This document shows positions 26,865 through 36,040 of a DNA stretch of 64,000 nucleotides, piece by piece; position 1 is the first letter of the stretch; each line of letters opens with the position of its first letter. The notes under the pieces were generated by a model. The model did not search any database, was not told where the DNA came from, and saw only the letters and a program-made list of their open reading frames with translations. Source of the DNA: Falsirhodobacter sp051195255 (GTDB lineage: Bacteria > Pseudomonadota > Alphaproteobacteria > Rhodobacterales > Rhodobacteraceae); contig NZ_JBNJLK010000007.1 in assembly GCF_051195255.1 (NCBI RefSeq), positions 110,669-174,668 of the forward strand. The letters run 5' to 3'. A program made the position numbers and the translations under genes.

Positions 26865-28282
26865 GCCTTCACCTTCAGCGTCGGGGTCGAATCCGTCCAT
26901 TCGTCGCCCTGAAGCTCCGGCGTGTCAAACGCCTGCAGCCGTTCGTAATGGATGGCCACATCCTCGGCGAACAGGCTGGCGGCGATGCCGCGCACCAGAC
27001 GGTCAGCCCCCGCGCTGACGGCCGGAATGTCGCCCGACACCTTGCCATGCGTCAACATGGCTGCATCGTTGAAGCAGTGGATGTGGGCCAGCAGCGGACA
27101 GGCGCCGGGCACCTTTTCCCGAAACTCGAAGTCCGGGCCAAGATCGGGCGCCTCGGTCATGTTGCGGCGGGCGGGCCCCATGTCGGGAGTGTATCGGCCG
27201 TCCGCCCAACTGCGGATGTGAGGGGCGATCGCCTCGAACTCCGGTCGGCCCGAGAAGTCGTTGGCAAAGCCCGTGGCGGCGATCAGGAAGTTGACCGGCA
27301 TGGGACCTCGGGTCGTCTCTATCCGCAGCCGGCCCTCTTCCTCCCGCACCGACAGGATGCCGCAATCAAGGAAGAACCGCGCGTTCGGGTGACGCGACAC
27401 ACGGAGGGTGGAGCTTCGCGGCGGCGGCGTCTGGGTGACGGCGGTGTAATCCACGAACCGCCAGCGCCAGGCGTCGGGCAGGCGGTGCATCCCGTGCACG
27501 ACCCCTTGGCTGCCGATCCCGGTCATCTTGTTGATGCGCGGCATTTCCTTGCGGCGGATCAGCAGGTCCACCTGCCCGGCCCCCGCCTCCAGCGCGGCGG
27601 CCGCGTTGTCCATCGAGGAGGCACCGGCGCCGATGACCGCCACATGCTGGCCTCGCAAGCCGTCGAAGTCGATGTCGTCGGCGGAATGCGCCCAGAACCG
27701 GCGGTCGATCCCCTTCAGGAAGTCCGGCACGGCCGCGCCGCCAAGGCCCGAACGGCCTGTGGCCAGAACCAGGCGGCGGCACAGGATGCGGCCGGTCATG
27801 CGGCCTTCCACCTCCAACGCGATCAGGTCGCCGTCAAAGGACAGCTTCGTCATCCGCGTGTCGTTCACGACCGGCAGATCCAGAACGTGGCGATACCAGA
27901 CGAGGTAGTCCATCCACATCCCCTTGGGGATCTTGTCCAGCCGCTCCCACTCCTCCTCGCCGTGCTGCGCGGTGAACCAGGCGCGGAAGGTCAGCGCAGG
28001 CAGACCAAGCGCCGGACCTGCCAGCGCCTTGGGCGACCGCAGCGTTTCCATTCGGGCAAAGGTGATCCACGGGCCTTCCCGCCCTTCAGGGGCGGCGTCC
28101 AGGGCCACGATGTTGGTGATGCCCGTCAGCTTCAGCTTCGCCGTCGCGGCAAGCCCGCACATCCCCGCGCCGATCACCACCACGTCATGAACACCTTCCC
28201 GCGCGGGCATCCAGGGCTTCGCCGGCAGTTCGAGGTTCCGCAGATCCTCGGCCAAACGGGATTCCAGCGCGTCAAGGGTCAT
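26861..28282 (-). CDS. Flavin-dependent monooxygenase (FMO/BVMO-like) of the cassette
   Basis: A 473-residue two-dinucleotide-binding flavoprotein. The FAD site is VVVIGAGMCGLAA near residue 35, the NADP site is VAVIGAGASSMDN near residue 215, and the ATG-type motif ends with LIAATGFANDF. It should use NADPH and oxygen to put an oxygen atom on a soft centre (S or N) or on a ketone. Together with the BisC-type reductase in the same cassette it gives opposite oxidation and reduction chemistry, so they may act on different steps. It overlaps the LysR gene by four bases. Confidence 0.85.
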   Translation of the reverse strand: MTLDALESRLAEDLRNLELPAKPWMPAREGVHDVVVIGAGMCGLAATAKLKLTGITNIVALDAAPEGREGPWITFARMETLRSPKALAGPALGLPALTFRAWFTAQHGEEEWERLDKIPKGMWMDYLVWYRHVLDLPVVNDTRMTKLSFDGDLIALEVEGRMTGRILCRRLVLATGRSGLGGAAVPDFLKGIDRRFWAHSADDIDFDGLRGQHVAVIGAGASSMDNAAAALEAGAGQVDLLIRRKEMPRINKMTGIGSQGVVHGMHRLPDAWRWRFVDYTAVTQTPPPRSSTLRVSRHPNARFFLDCGILSVREEEGRLRIETTRGPMPVNFLIAATGFANDFSGRPEFEAIAPHIRSWADGRYTPDMGPARRNMTEAPDLGPDFEFREKVPGACPLLAHIHCFNDAAMLTHGKVSGDIPAVSAGADRLVRGIAASLFAEDVAIHYERLQAFDTPELQGDEWTDSTPTLKVKA

Positions 28283-29244
28283 TGGTCGTCCATGGGTTCG
28301 GGCGGGGTCCAGATTCCCGCAGCTTCTCCGGCGCCGGCCGGATCAAGGATCTGCATGTCCGGGATGGCTTTCAGGGCGACCGCTTCCGCGGCTTCCACCA
28401 GCGCCTGCGCCAACGGGCGCAACGGGCGGCCGGAGGGTGCGATCACGCCCCAATGGAATGGCACCGGCACATCCAGCGGCCGGACCACGATGTCGGGCAG
28501 CGAACCGCCATAGGCCGTGACCGGATCGATGATGGCCACGCCGCCAGTTTCCCGCACCATCTGCAACGCCCCAAGGGCGACGTTCGTGCGGATGATGGCC
28601 TTCGGAACCAGGTTCCGGGACTCCATCAGACGCGCCACGCGGGCCTGGAACCGCATCGGGTCCAGCATGGTGACAAGGGTGCGTTCGGTGAAGACGGACA
28701 GAGGCACCACCGCCTCGGCCGCGAGCGGATCATCGGCGCGAAGGGCCACCACGTTCGGGGCGACGTAAAGGCGCAACACCTCCAGCCCCGGCACGTCGAG
28801 GGGCAGACTGGAAAAGCCGATCTCGGACCGGCCGGCCCGGACCTCCTGCGCGACGGCCGACGGGACATGCTGCGCGACATGCACCTCGAACGGCAGGTCG
28901 CCCGACAGGCGCGACAAGGCGTTGGGGATCAGACCCCACGCCATGGCCGCGGTTGCCGCGACCTGAAATATCCGCCCCTTCCCCGCCGCGATGGCCTTGG
29001 CCCGCGCGGCCAGTTCGCCAAAAGACAGCAGCAGGCGGCGGGCCTCGGCCTCGAAGGCGACGCCTTCCTCGGACAACTGGACCCGGCGCCCCGTCCGGTG
29101 AAAGAGGTGAAAGCCCAGTTCGGCCTCCAGCTCCTGGATGATGCGGGAAACCGAGGGCTGCGACCGGCCCAGCATCTCTGCCGCGCGAGTGATGCTGCCG
29201 CTGGCGGCCACCGCAAGAAAAGTCTGAAGATCGCGCGTTTCCAT
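28279..29244 (-). CDS. LysR-family regulator, first gene of the 13-gene cassette
   Basis: A 321-residue LysR protein. The winged helix is at residues 1-60 (SITRAAEMLGRSQPSVSR) and the effector domain begins near residue 90. The ATG at 29244 gives METRDLQTFLAVA, the usual opening; no good ribosome site precedes it, and a GTG ten codons upstream is an alternative. Unlike most LysR genes it is not divergent from its target but heads the same operon and overlaps the next gene by four bases, so it should regulate its own transcript. The promoter must lie in 29245-29389. Confidence 0.88.
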   Translation of the reverse strand: METRDLQTFLAVAASGSITRAAEMLGRSQPSVSRIIQELEAELGFHLFHRTGRRVQLSEEGVAFEAEARRLLLSFGELAARAKAIAAGKGRIFQVAATAAMAWGLIPNALSRLSGDLPFEVHVAQHVPSAVAQEVRAGRSEIGFSSLPLDVPGLEVLRLYVAPNVVALRADDPLAAEAVVPLSVFTERTLVTMLDPMRFQARVARLMESRNLVPKAIIRTNVALGALQMVRETGGVAIIDPVTAYGGSLPDIVVRPLDVPVPFHWGVIAPSGRPLRPLAQALVEAAEAVALKAIPDMQILDPAGAGEAAGIWTPPEPMDDQ

Positions 29245-29389
29245 GAGGTACCATACCCATTTCGGATACTTCACCTCAATGCATTTAGAACCTGCATGAA
29301 AGAAACGGACGATGATGCCACCAATCCGGGCAGAAATGGAACATCCGTCTAGAAAGTCGGCAGCCTGAAGATGATCCGCCCGCTATGGG

Positions 29390-30553
29390 CTACTCCGTCA
29401 AGCGGTCCACAAGACGCTGCATGAAGGTCCATCCGGCTTCGAACTGCGAAAGCTCTATATACTCGTCCGGAATGTGCGCCTGCGCGATGTCACCCGGCCC
29501 GCAGACCACGGTGGAATAGCCGCTGGCTTGGAAATGCCCCGCCTCGGTCCCGTAGCTGACGACGTTGATCGTGTTGTCGCCAGTGAGGCCGCGAGCCAGC
29601 GTTTCGGCAAAGCCGTCGATTTCCGGCTTCAGCGGCGGCACCGTGAAGCTTTCCGTGATCTCGATGCGGGCACGCGGATCGACCGCCTGCATTCCGGCCT
29701 CCACCCGCGCGGCCTCGGCCCGGTAGCGTTCCGCCCAGTCGTCCAGCCGCTCATCCGCCACCACGCGCATGCCCAGGGTAAAGCGGCATTCTGCGGCGGT
29801 GATGTTGTGCGCCTCCCCGCCCTCGATCCGGCCGACGCTGACGGTGGTGAAGGGCGGATCGAACAGCGCGGCCGTGTCGCTGGGCGTGGCGGCCATCAGC
29901 GCGGCGTTCGTCTCGTTCAGCCAGTGCAGGATGCGGCCCGCCTCGTGGATGGCCGACACCCCCACATGCTGGCGAGAGGAGTGGACCGGAACGCCGACGA
30001 TCCGGGTGGCGAAGGCGCGGCTGCCCTTGTGGCCGGTCACCACCTTCATGCGGCTCGGCTCCCCCACGATGACGGCGGCGGCGCGCGGCAGGTCGCGGGC
30101 CATCGCTTCCACCATCGGGATGCAGCCGGCGCAGCCCACCTCCTCGTCGATGCTGAGGGCGAGTTGCAGGGGCCGCTTCACCCCGGCCTTCACCGCCAGC
30201 GGAACGGCGGCGATCGCAAGGGCCAAAAAGCCCTTCATGTCGGCCGCACCGCGCCCGTAAAGCCGACCGTCCCGTTCCGTCAGCGCGAACGGGTCGGAGG
30301 CCCAGTCCTGCCCGTCCACCGGCACGACGTCGGTGTGGCCCGAAAGGATCACCCCACCGTCCACTCTGGGGCCGACCTGCACGTAAAGGTTGGCTTTCGT
30401 TCCGCAGGGGGAAGGCACGCGCACGCAGTCCGCGCCCCATCCTTCCAGATAGTCCTGGACCCAGTCGATCAACGGAAGGTTCGTGTCCCGGCTGACGGTG
30501 GGAAAGGCCACCAGGTTGGCAAGGATGTCGCGGGGGGTCCGTTCGACAGGCAT
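29390..30553 (-). CDS. argE: M20-family deacylase, acetylornithine deacetylase (ArgE) type
   Basis: A 387-residue zinc hydrolase. Metal-binding motifs are SGHTDVVPVDG, the Asp in GRGAADMKGF, the Glu pair in SIDEEVGC and a final His near GPGDIAQAHIPDE. ArgE removes the acetyl group from N-acetylornithine; relatives act on other N-acyl amino acids. It lies alone between the cassette promoter and the TonB receptor gene, 145 bases upstream of the LysR gene on the same strand, so it may be a separate unit. The argE name is a family call; an exclusively catabolic role is possible. Confidence 0.85.
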   Translation of the reverse strand: MPVERTPRDILANLVAFPTVSRDTNLPLIDWVQDYLEGWGADCVRVPSPCGTKANLYVQVGPRVDGGVILSGHTDVVPVDGQDWASDPFALTERDGRLYGRGAADMKGFLALAIAAVPLAVKAGVKRPLQLALSIDEEVGCAGCIPMVEAMARDLPRAAAVIVGEPSRMKVVTGHKGSRAFATRIVGVPVHSSRQHVGVSAIHEAGRILHWLNETNAALMAATPSDTAALFDPPFTTVSVGRIEGGEAHNITAAECRFTLGMRVVADERLDDWAERYRAEAARVEAGMQAVDPRARIEITESFTVPPLKPEIDGFAETLARGLTGDNTINVVSYGTEAGHFQASGYSTVVCGPGDIAQAHIPDEYIELSQFEAGWTFMQRLVDRLTE

Positions 30554-30677
30554 ATCTGGTCCTCAAGCATCGTAGTGTCGGGCCGAAAGCCCCAGCGTCC
30601 GACCCCGAAGCGGCCATCCTGCACCCATTTCTTTCGGGAGGAAAGGGACCCCGACCCATGGCCGGGGCACCCGCCGC

Positions 30678-32786
30678 TTACCAGGTGCGGCGGATCGTGG
30701 CCGAAATCTCGCGCCCCGGGTTGTAGTAGACGGCCGAACCGCCGGTGTCGTGATGTTCGTCGAACAGGTTCGTCACATTCAGCGACAGCGCGGTGTCCGG
30801 GGCGACGTCATAGCTGAAGGCCGCGTCGTAGATCACGGCCGCCTCGCTCTTGCCGCCGGCATTGTCGGCCGTGTTGAAATACGTGCCGGTGTAACGCGCG
30901 CCCAGACCGAAGGTCATGTCGTTCCGCTGACCGTTCCCGTCCAGCGTATAGTTGGTCCAAAGCGAGGCGAGATGGTTCGGAACCTTCTCCACCTCGTTGC
31001 CTTGCAGGCCGGACAGCTCGTCCTTTACTTCGGTGTCGACATAGGTGTAGGCGGCGATCAGCTCCAGCCCGTCCAGAACCTCGGCCCGGGCTTCCAGTTC
31101 CAGACCGCGGGACCGGATTTCGCCCGTCAGGTATTGCAGGCCGGTGGACACATCCGTGCGAGTGATGTTTTCCTTTGTCAGGTCGAAGATCGCGGCGCTG
31201 AACAGGGCGCGCATCGCCTCGGGCTGGTACTTGACCCCGATCTCGTACTGCTTGCCCGTTTCGGGGTCGAGGGTGAGGGTCGACGCCGGAACCGCCGATT
31301 CCGCATAGGTGGCATAGGCCGACAGTTCCGGCGTGATCTTGTAGGTCAGGCCGACGCGGGCGGTCGTTTCGCTCAGGTCGTTTTCCGCCGTGTTGTCGGC
31401 AAGGTGATCGTTCTGCTCGATGTCCGTCCAGTCGTGCCGCAAACCCAGCGAGACGATGAAGCGGTCCGCGATGTCGAACTGCTGCTGCACGTACAGCGCC
31501 TTTGTTTCCTCCGATCGGGACACATCTTCGTAAGGCGCGGTTTCCGACAGGTCGAGGCCGCCGGTGTAGACCGGATCTTCCCAGTCGATGCTGGGCGCGC
31601 CGACATACCAGCCCCGCGTGTCATAGGCGAAGTCGATGTACTGGGCGCCCACGGACGTGGTGCTGCGGACCGATCCGAAGGTCGTCTCGTAGCGCAGCCG
31701 CGCGTCAGCGTTGAAGCTGTGGCCGCTGGTATCGTTGGCAAAGAACGACCGGTCGATGATCGTCCCCTCCTGGGGCGTGCCGCCCAGGAAGATCATCCCG
31801 AAATCGCTGTCCGTATCGTCATACCGGGCGTTGCCGCTGAAGGTCAGGCCGCCGCCGAAGTCGTGGTCGACGATCAGGCTGAGCGACTTCCGCTCGTTCC
31901 CGACATAGTTGAAGTCGGGCTCGCCCAGAAACGTCTCGCGGTCCAAGTCCGTGTTGAACGGCAGGCCCGCGCTGGTCGATCCGTCGGACTTCAGGTAGTC
32001 CGCCACGACGCTGACCGTGGTCGCGTCCGACGGCCGCCAGCTGAGGCCGCCCATCAGCAGCTTGCCATCGTCGCGCGAATAGTCTTCCTCGCCGTCCGCG
32101 TCCTGCACCTTGGCGGTGATCCGGTAGGACAAGGTGGAATCGGGCGTCAGGTTGTCGCCGAAATCGACGCCCGCCTCCTTGTGGCTGAAGGAGCCTACGG
32201 TGGCATAGGCCTCGCCGAACCGTTCGGTCTTCGGGGTCTTGGTGACGTAGTTCACCATCCCCCCCGGATCCGACACGCCGAACAGGGTCGTGTCGGCACC
32301 CTTCAGCACCTCCATACGCTCATAGGCAAAGACATCCTCGCGCAGGTTGTTGGCGCTTTGACCGCTGCCGCCCACGCGCAGGCCATCCCGATAGGTGGTG
32401 GCGTTGAACCCGCGGATCTTGAAATAATCCCAGCGGTTGTCCGACCCGTAGAAGTCCGTCACCACGCCCGCCGTGTATTGCAGCGCTTGTTCGGTGCTTT
32501 GCACGCCCCGGTCCTGCAACTCCTTCTGCGTGATGACCGAGATAGAGCCCGCGGTGTCCAGGATGTCGGTGCCGATCTTGCCCCCGAAGGACAGGCTTTC
32601 GGCGACGACGGTGCTGCTGTCGTCCTGCACCCCGTTCACCACGATGGGCGCCAGAACCGTGACGTCTCCGGACGCCTGTTGCGCCAGCGCGCCGATCGGC
32701 GCCAGGGCCACCAGCGCGGTGCAGCAGGTCAGCAGGGAAAGGCGGGTTGGCAGGCTCCGGCGGGCGGCGGTCATCGGGACGGGCAT
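30678..32786 (-). CDS. TonB-dependent siderophore receptor
   Basis: A 702-residue outer-membrane receptor of the ferrichrome-type subfamily. It has a signal peptide ending near ALAQ (residue 36), a TonB-box-like APIVV segment, then the plug domain (TAGSISVITQKELQDRG, YFKIRGFNATTYRDGL). The 22-strand barrel follows and ends in the aromatic residue (ATIRRTW). It imports a ferric hydroxamate-type siderophore using the TonB system. It is divergent from a complete ABC importer across 235 bases, so the two form one uptake route. The ligand is not readable. Confidence 0.92.
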   Translation of the reverse strand: MPVPMTAARRSLPTRLSLLTCCTALVALAPIGALAQQASGDVTVLAPIVVNGVQDDSSTVVAESLSFGGKIGTDILDTAGSISVITQKELQDRGVQSTEQALQYTAGVVTDFYGSDNRWDYFKIRGFNATTYRDGLRVGGSGQSANNLREDVFAYERMEVLKGADTTLFGVSDPGGMVNYVTKTPKTERFGEAYATVGSFSHKEAGVDFGDNLTPDSTLSYRITAKVQDADGEEDYSRDDGKLLMGGLSWRPSDATTVSVVADYLKSDGSTSAGLPFNTDLDRETFLGEPDFNYVGNERKSLSLIVDHDFGGGLTFSGNARYDDTDSDFGMIFLGGTPQEGTIIDRSFFANDTSGHSFNADARLRYETTFGSVRSTTSVGAQYIDFAYDTRGWYVGAPSIDWEDPVYTGGLDLSETAPYEDVSRSEETKALYVQQQFDIADRFIVSLGLRHDWTDIEQNDHLADNTAENDLSETTARVGLTYKITPELSAYATYAESAVPASTLTLDPETGKQYEIGVKYQPEAMRALFSAAIFDLTKENITRTDVSTGLQYLTGEIRSRGLELEARAEVLDGLELIAAYTYVDTEVKDELSGLQGNEVEKVPNHLASLWTNYTLDGNGQRNDMTFGLGARYTGTYFNTADNAGGKSEAAVIYDAAFSYDVAPDTALSLNVTNLFDEHHDTGGSAVYYNPGREISATIRRTW

Positions 32787-33021
32787 GATTCTCTTTCATA
32801 CGGTTGACGATGTGGGGATAGGCTGGCTATCGGCACGGGCCGTCTCGCTTGCCCGGCGTCCTCGCTGTGACACCGGCAGAGTCTCTGCGTTCCCGGCCTA
32901 TACCGAAGCTTCCCGCGCATGTCTTGTGGAATTTCCATCGAGCACGCTTTCGCGAAAACCAGACCCAGCCTTGACCCTGTCGCATGAACGTGGAAAAGCC
33001 GACACAAACACTCGCCTTTGC
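32787..33021. promoter_or_regulatory. Divergent control region of the siderophore uptake genes
   Basis: These 235 bases separate the TonB receptor start from the start of the binding-protein gene, so both promoters lie here. I looked for an AT-rich Irr, RirA or Fur-type box and found no convincing palindrome. The region is less GC-rich near 33000, where ACACAAACACTCGCC lies just before the start. Iron control is expected from gene content, not from a site I can show. Confidence 0.35.
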
Positions 33022-34005
33022 ATGAGGTGTCGCGTGCGCGTTCTTCGTCTTGCCGTTCTTTGCCTTTCCGTGTCCGCCACCGCCGTGTGCGCGCAGGACT
33101 TTCCGCTGACGCTGAAGCACGCGCTTGGCACCACCGTGATCCCGGAACGGCCCGTTCGCGTGGCCACCGTGTCCTGGGCCAATCAGGAAGTGCCGCTGGC
33201 CCTGGGCATCGTGCCGGTCGGCATGGCGGCCGCGAATTTCGGCGATGATGACGGCGACGGCGTGCTGCCTTGGGTGAGAGAGCGCTTGGACGAGCTGGGT
33301 GCCGAAACCCCCGTCCTGTTCGACGAAGGCGACGGCATCGACTTCGAGGCGGTGGCCGGCACGCAGCCGGACGTGATCCTTGCCGCCTATTCCGGCCTCA
33401 GCCAGGACGATTATGACACGCTGAGCAAGATCGCTCCCGTGGTCGCCTATCCCGACACCGCCTGGGGCACCGACTGGCGCGACATGATCCGGATGGACAG
33501 CGCGGGCATGGGCATGGCCGCCGAAGGCGACGCCCTCATCGCGCGGCTGGACGGGCAGATCGCGGACACGGCGGCCCGTCATCCCGCGCTTCGGGGCAAA
33601 TCCGCGATGTTCGTCACCCATCTTGATTCACGCGATCTGAGCGTGGTGCATTTCTACACGACCGCCGACGCGCGGGTGAAGTTCTTCCATGACCTCGGCC
33701 TCATCTCTCCGAAAAGCGTGGTGGAGGCATCCACCTCCGGCCGCTTTGCCGGAGAGGTCAGCGCCGAGCAGGTGGACGCCTTCGACGACGTGGACATCGT
33801 CGTGACCTATGGCGGGGCGGACCTGCGCAAGGCATTGGCCGCCGATCCTCTGATGTCGCACATGCCGGCGGTGGCCCATGACGCCGTGGTGATGCTGAAC
33901 AATGACCCGATGGGCACCGCGGCCACGCCCACCCCCTTGTCCATTCCATGGGTTCTGGACGATTACGCGGCCCTTCTGGCCAAAGCGGCCCAAACCGCGG
34001 AATGA
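33022..34005 (+). CDS. Ferric-siderophore ABC transporter binding protein
   Basis: A 327-residue periplasmic protein of the FecB/FhuD class. A signal peptide (MRCRVRVLRLAVLCLSVSATAV) is followed by two lobes joined by a long helix. The opening LGTTVIPERPVRVATVSWANQEVPLALGI is typical, as is the late segment EQVDAFDDVDIVVTYG. It hands the ferric siderophore to the two permeases encoded downstream. Its stop overlaps the next start by four bases (ATGA). Confidence 0.88.
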   Translation: MRCRVRVLRLAVLCLSVSATAVCAQDFPLTLKHALGTTVIPERPVRVATVSWANQEVPLALGIVPVGMAAANFGDDDGDGVLPWVRERLDELGAETPVLFDEGDGIDFEAVAGTQPDVILAAYSGLSQDDYDTLSKIAPVVAYPDTAWGTDWRDMIRMDSAGMGMAAEGDALIARLDGQIADTAARHPALRGKSAMFVTHLDSRDLSVVHFYTTADARVKFFHDLGLISPKSVVEASTSGRFAGEVSAEQVDAFDDVDIVVTYGGADLRKALAADPLMSHMPAVAHDAVVMLNNDPMGTAATPTPLSIPWVLDDYAALLAKAAQTAE

Positions 34006-35012
34006 AGGTGACGGCGCGTTCGGGCGGTCTGCGCGCCATGGGGCTGGGGATCGTGCTGGGCGTGCTGGTCCTGCTGTGCGCGCTGTCCATCGCGATCGGC
34101 ACGCGGGACGTGGGCTGGACCGACATCCGCGCCGCACTGGAAGGCCATGCCGAAACGATCGGACAGGCCGCCGTTGCCACGCGTATTCCGCGCACGCTGC
34201 TGGCCGTGCTGGCGGGTGGGGCGCTTGGTCTGGCCGGCGCGGTGATGCAGGGCGTCACGCGCAACCCCTTGGCCGATCCGGGCATCCTTGGCGTCAACAT
34301 GGGTGCCTCGCTGGCCATCGTCGTGGGGATCGCATGGTTCGGGCTGTCGTCTTCCGACGCGCAGGTTTGGACGGCGGTTCTGGGCGCAGGGCTGGCGGCG
34401 GTGTTCGTCTATGCCATCGGGTCGATGGGGCGCGGGGGCGCCACGCCGTTGAAATTGGCGCTGGCGGGGGCTGCCACCTCGGTCGCGTTTTCGTCGCTGG
34501 TGATGGCCATCGTGCTGCCGCGCGGCGACATCGCGGGCAACATCCGGTCGTGGCAGATCGGCGGCGTCGGCGGCGCCACGTTCGAGACGATGGCTCAGGG
34601 GCTGCCGGTCCTGATCGCGGGCTTTGTCATCAGCCTGCTGTCGGCGCGAAAGCTGAACGCGCTGGCGCTTGGGGACGAACTGGCCGCAGGCCTCGGGGAA
34701 AGCGTGGCCTTCGCGCGCGGGCTGGCCGCCTTGGGCGCGATCCTTCTGTGCGGGGCGGCCACGGCGATCTGCGGGCCCATCGGCTTTGTCGGGCTGGTCG
34801 TGCCGCATCTGTGCCGCCTTCTGGTGGGGATCGACCACCGCTGGCTCCTTCCCTTCTCCACCCTCACAGGGGCGTGCCTGCTGGTGGCGGCGGACATCGC
34901 GGGCCGCATCATCGCAAGACCAAGCGAACTGGACGTCGGCATCGTCACCGCCCTGATCGGCGGGCCGTTCTTCATCTGGATCGTCCGCCGCCAACGGGTG
35001 AGGGAGCTATGA
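34002..35012 (+). CDS. Ferric-siderophore ABC permease (FecCD family), first subunit
   Basis: A 336-residue BtuC/FecCD-type permease with about ten helices. TRIPRTLLAVLAGGALGLAGAVMQGVTRNPLADPGILGVN is the conserved opening (residues about 60-100). GPIGFVGLVVPHLCR, which contacts the ATPase, is near residue 255. It pairs with the permease encoded next, with four-base overlaps on each side. Confidence 0.92.
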   Translation: MKVTARSGGLRAMGLGIVLGVLVLLCALSIAIGTRDVGWTDIRAALEGHAETIGQAAVATRIPRTLLAVLAGGALGLAGAVMQGVTRNPLADPGILGVNMGASLAIVVGIAWFGLSSSDAQVWTAVLGAGLAAVFVYAIGSMGRGGATPLKLALAGAATSVAFSSLVMAIVLPRGDIAGNIRSWQIGGVGGATFETMAQGLPVLIAGFVISLLSARKLNALALGDELAAGLGESVAFARGLAALGAILLCGAATAICGPIGFVGLVVPHLCRLLVGIDHRWLLPFSTLTGACLLVAADIAGRIIARPSELDVGIVTALIGGPFFIWIVRRQRVREL

Positions 35013-36040
35013 CGACCCTTGCCCAAACGGTTGCGGCAAGCCGCCAGCGACGCACCCGCCAGCGCCGTGGCCTGATCCTCGGGCTGCTGGCCCTGCTGGC
35101 GGCGCTGTTCGCCATGACCCTGATGCTGGGCCAGTCCTTCACGCCGCCCGGCGACGTGCTGCGGGTGCTGATGGGGCAGGACGTGCCCGGCGCCTCCTTC
35201 ACCGTGGGGGAGTTGCGGCTGCCCCGCGCGCTTCTGTCCCTTCTGGCGGGGCTGAGCTTCGGTCTGGGCGGCGCGGCCTTCCAGACCATGCTGCGCAACC
35301 CCTTGGCCAGTCCCGACATCATCGGCATCACGGCGGGCGCCAGCGCGGCGGCCGTCTTCGCCATCGTGATCCTGTCCCTCAGCGGTCCGGCGGTGTCGGT
35401 CATCGCGGTGCTGGTGGGTCTGGGTGTGGCGCTGCTGGTGTACGGCCTGTCCTTCCGCAACGGGGTGGCGGGCACGCGGCTGATCCTTGTGGGGATCGGC
35501 GTGTCAGCGATGCTGGACAGCGTGATCGCCTATGTCCTGTCGCAGGCGCCAAGCTGGACCTTGCAGGACGCGATGCGCTGGATGACCGGCAGCGTGAACG
35601 GCGCGACAATGGCCGAGGCGGGTCCTGTCCTTCTGTCCCTTCTCGTCTTCGGCGGCGTCCTTCTGTCCCGCGCAAGGGATCTTGAGGCGCTGAGGCTGGG
35701 GGACGACACCGCCGCCGCCCTTGGTGTCTCCGTGGCCCGCACCCGCGTTCTGGTGATCGTGACGGCCGTGGGCCTGATCGCGGTGGCCACGGCCGTCACC
35801 GGCCCCATCGCCTTCGTCGCCTTCCTGTCCGGGCCCATTGCGGCGCGCATCGTGGGGCAGAACGGATCGGTCCTGTTGCCGGCCGCGCTGGTGGGGGCGG
35901 TGCTGGTGCTGGCGGGCGATTACGTGGGCCAGTTCCTGCTGCCGGGTCGCTATCCCGTCGGCGTCGTGACGGGGGCTCTTGGCGCGCCTTACCTGATTTA
36001 CCTGATCGTGCGGGTGAACCGCATCGGAGGCTCGCTATGA
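35009..36040 (+). CDS. Ferric-siderophore ABC permease (FecCD family), second subunit
   Basis: A 343-residue permease. LRLPRALLSLLAGLSFGLGGAAFQTMLRNPLASPDIIGI is the family opening, and TGPIAFVAFLSGPIAARI is the ATPase-contact region. A basic leader (ASRQRRTRQRR) lies before the first helix. It is translated by overlap from the first permease gene and overlaps the ATPase gene by four bases. With its partner it forms the inner-membrane channel. Confidence 0.92.
   Translation: MTTLAQTVAASRQRRTRQRRGLILGLLALLAALFAMTLMLGQSFTPPGDVLRVLMGQDVPGASFTVGELRLPRALLSLLAGLSFGLGGAAFQTMLRNPLASPDIIGITAGASAAAVFAIVILSLSGPAVSVIAVLVGLGVALLVYGLSFRNGVAGTRLILVGIGVSAMLDSVIAYVLSQAPSWTLQDAMRWMTGSVNGATMAEAGPVLLSLLVFGGVLLSRARDLEALRLGDDTAAALGVSVARTRVLVIVTAVGLIAVATAVTGPIAFVAFLSGPIAARIVGQNGSVLLPAALVGAVLVLAGDYVGQFLLPGRYPVGVVTGALGAPYLIYLIVRVNRIGGSL

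Noticed and set aside
30750..32807. Long open frame antisense to the TonB receptor gene
   Set aside because: The receptor on the minus strand has signal peptide, plug and barrel; the antisense frame shows no motif.
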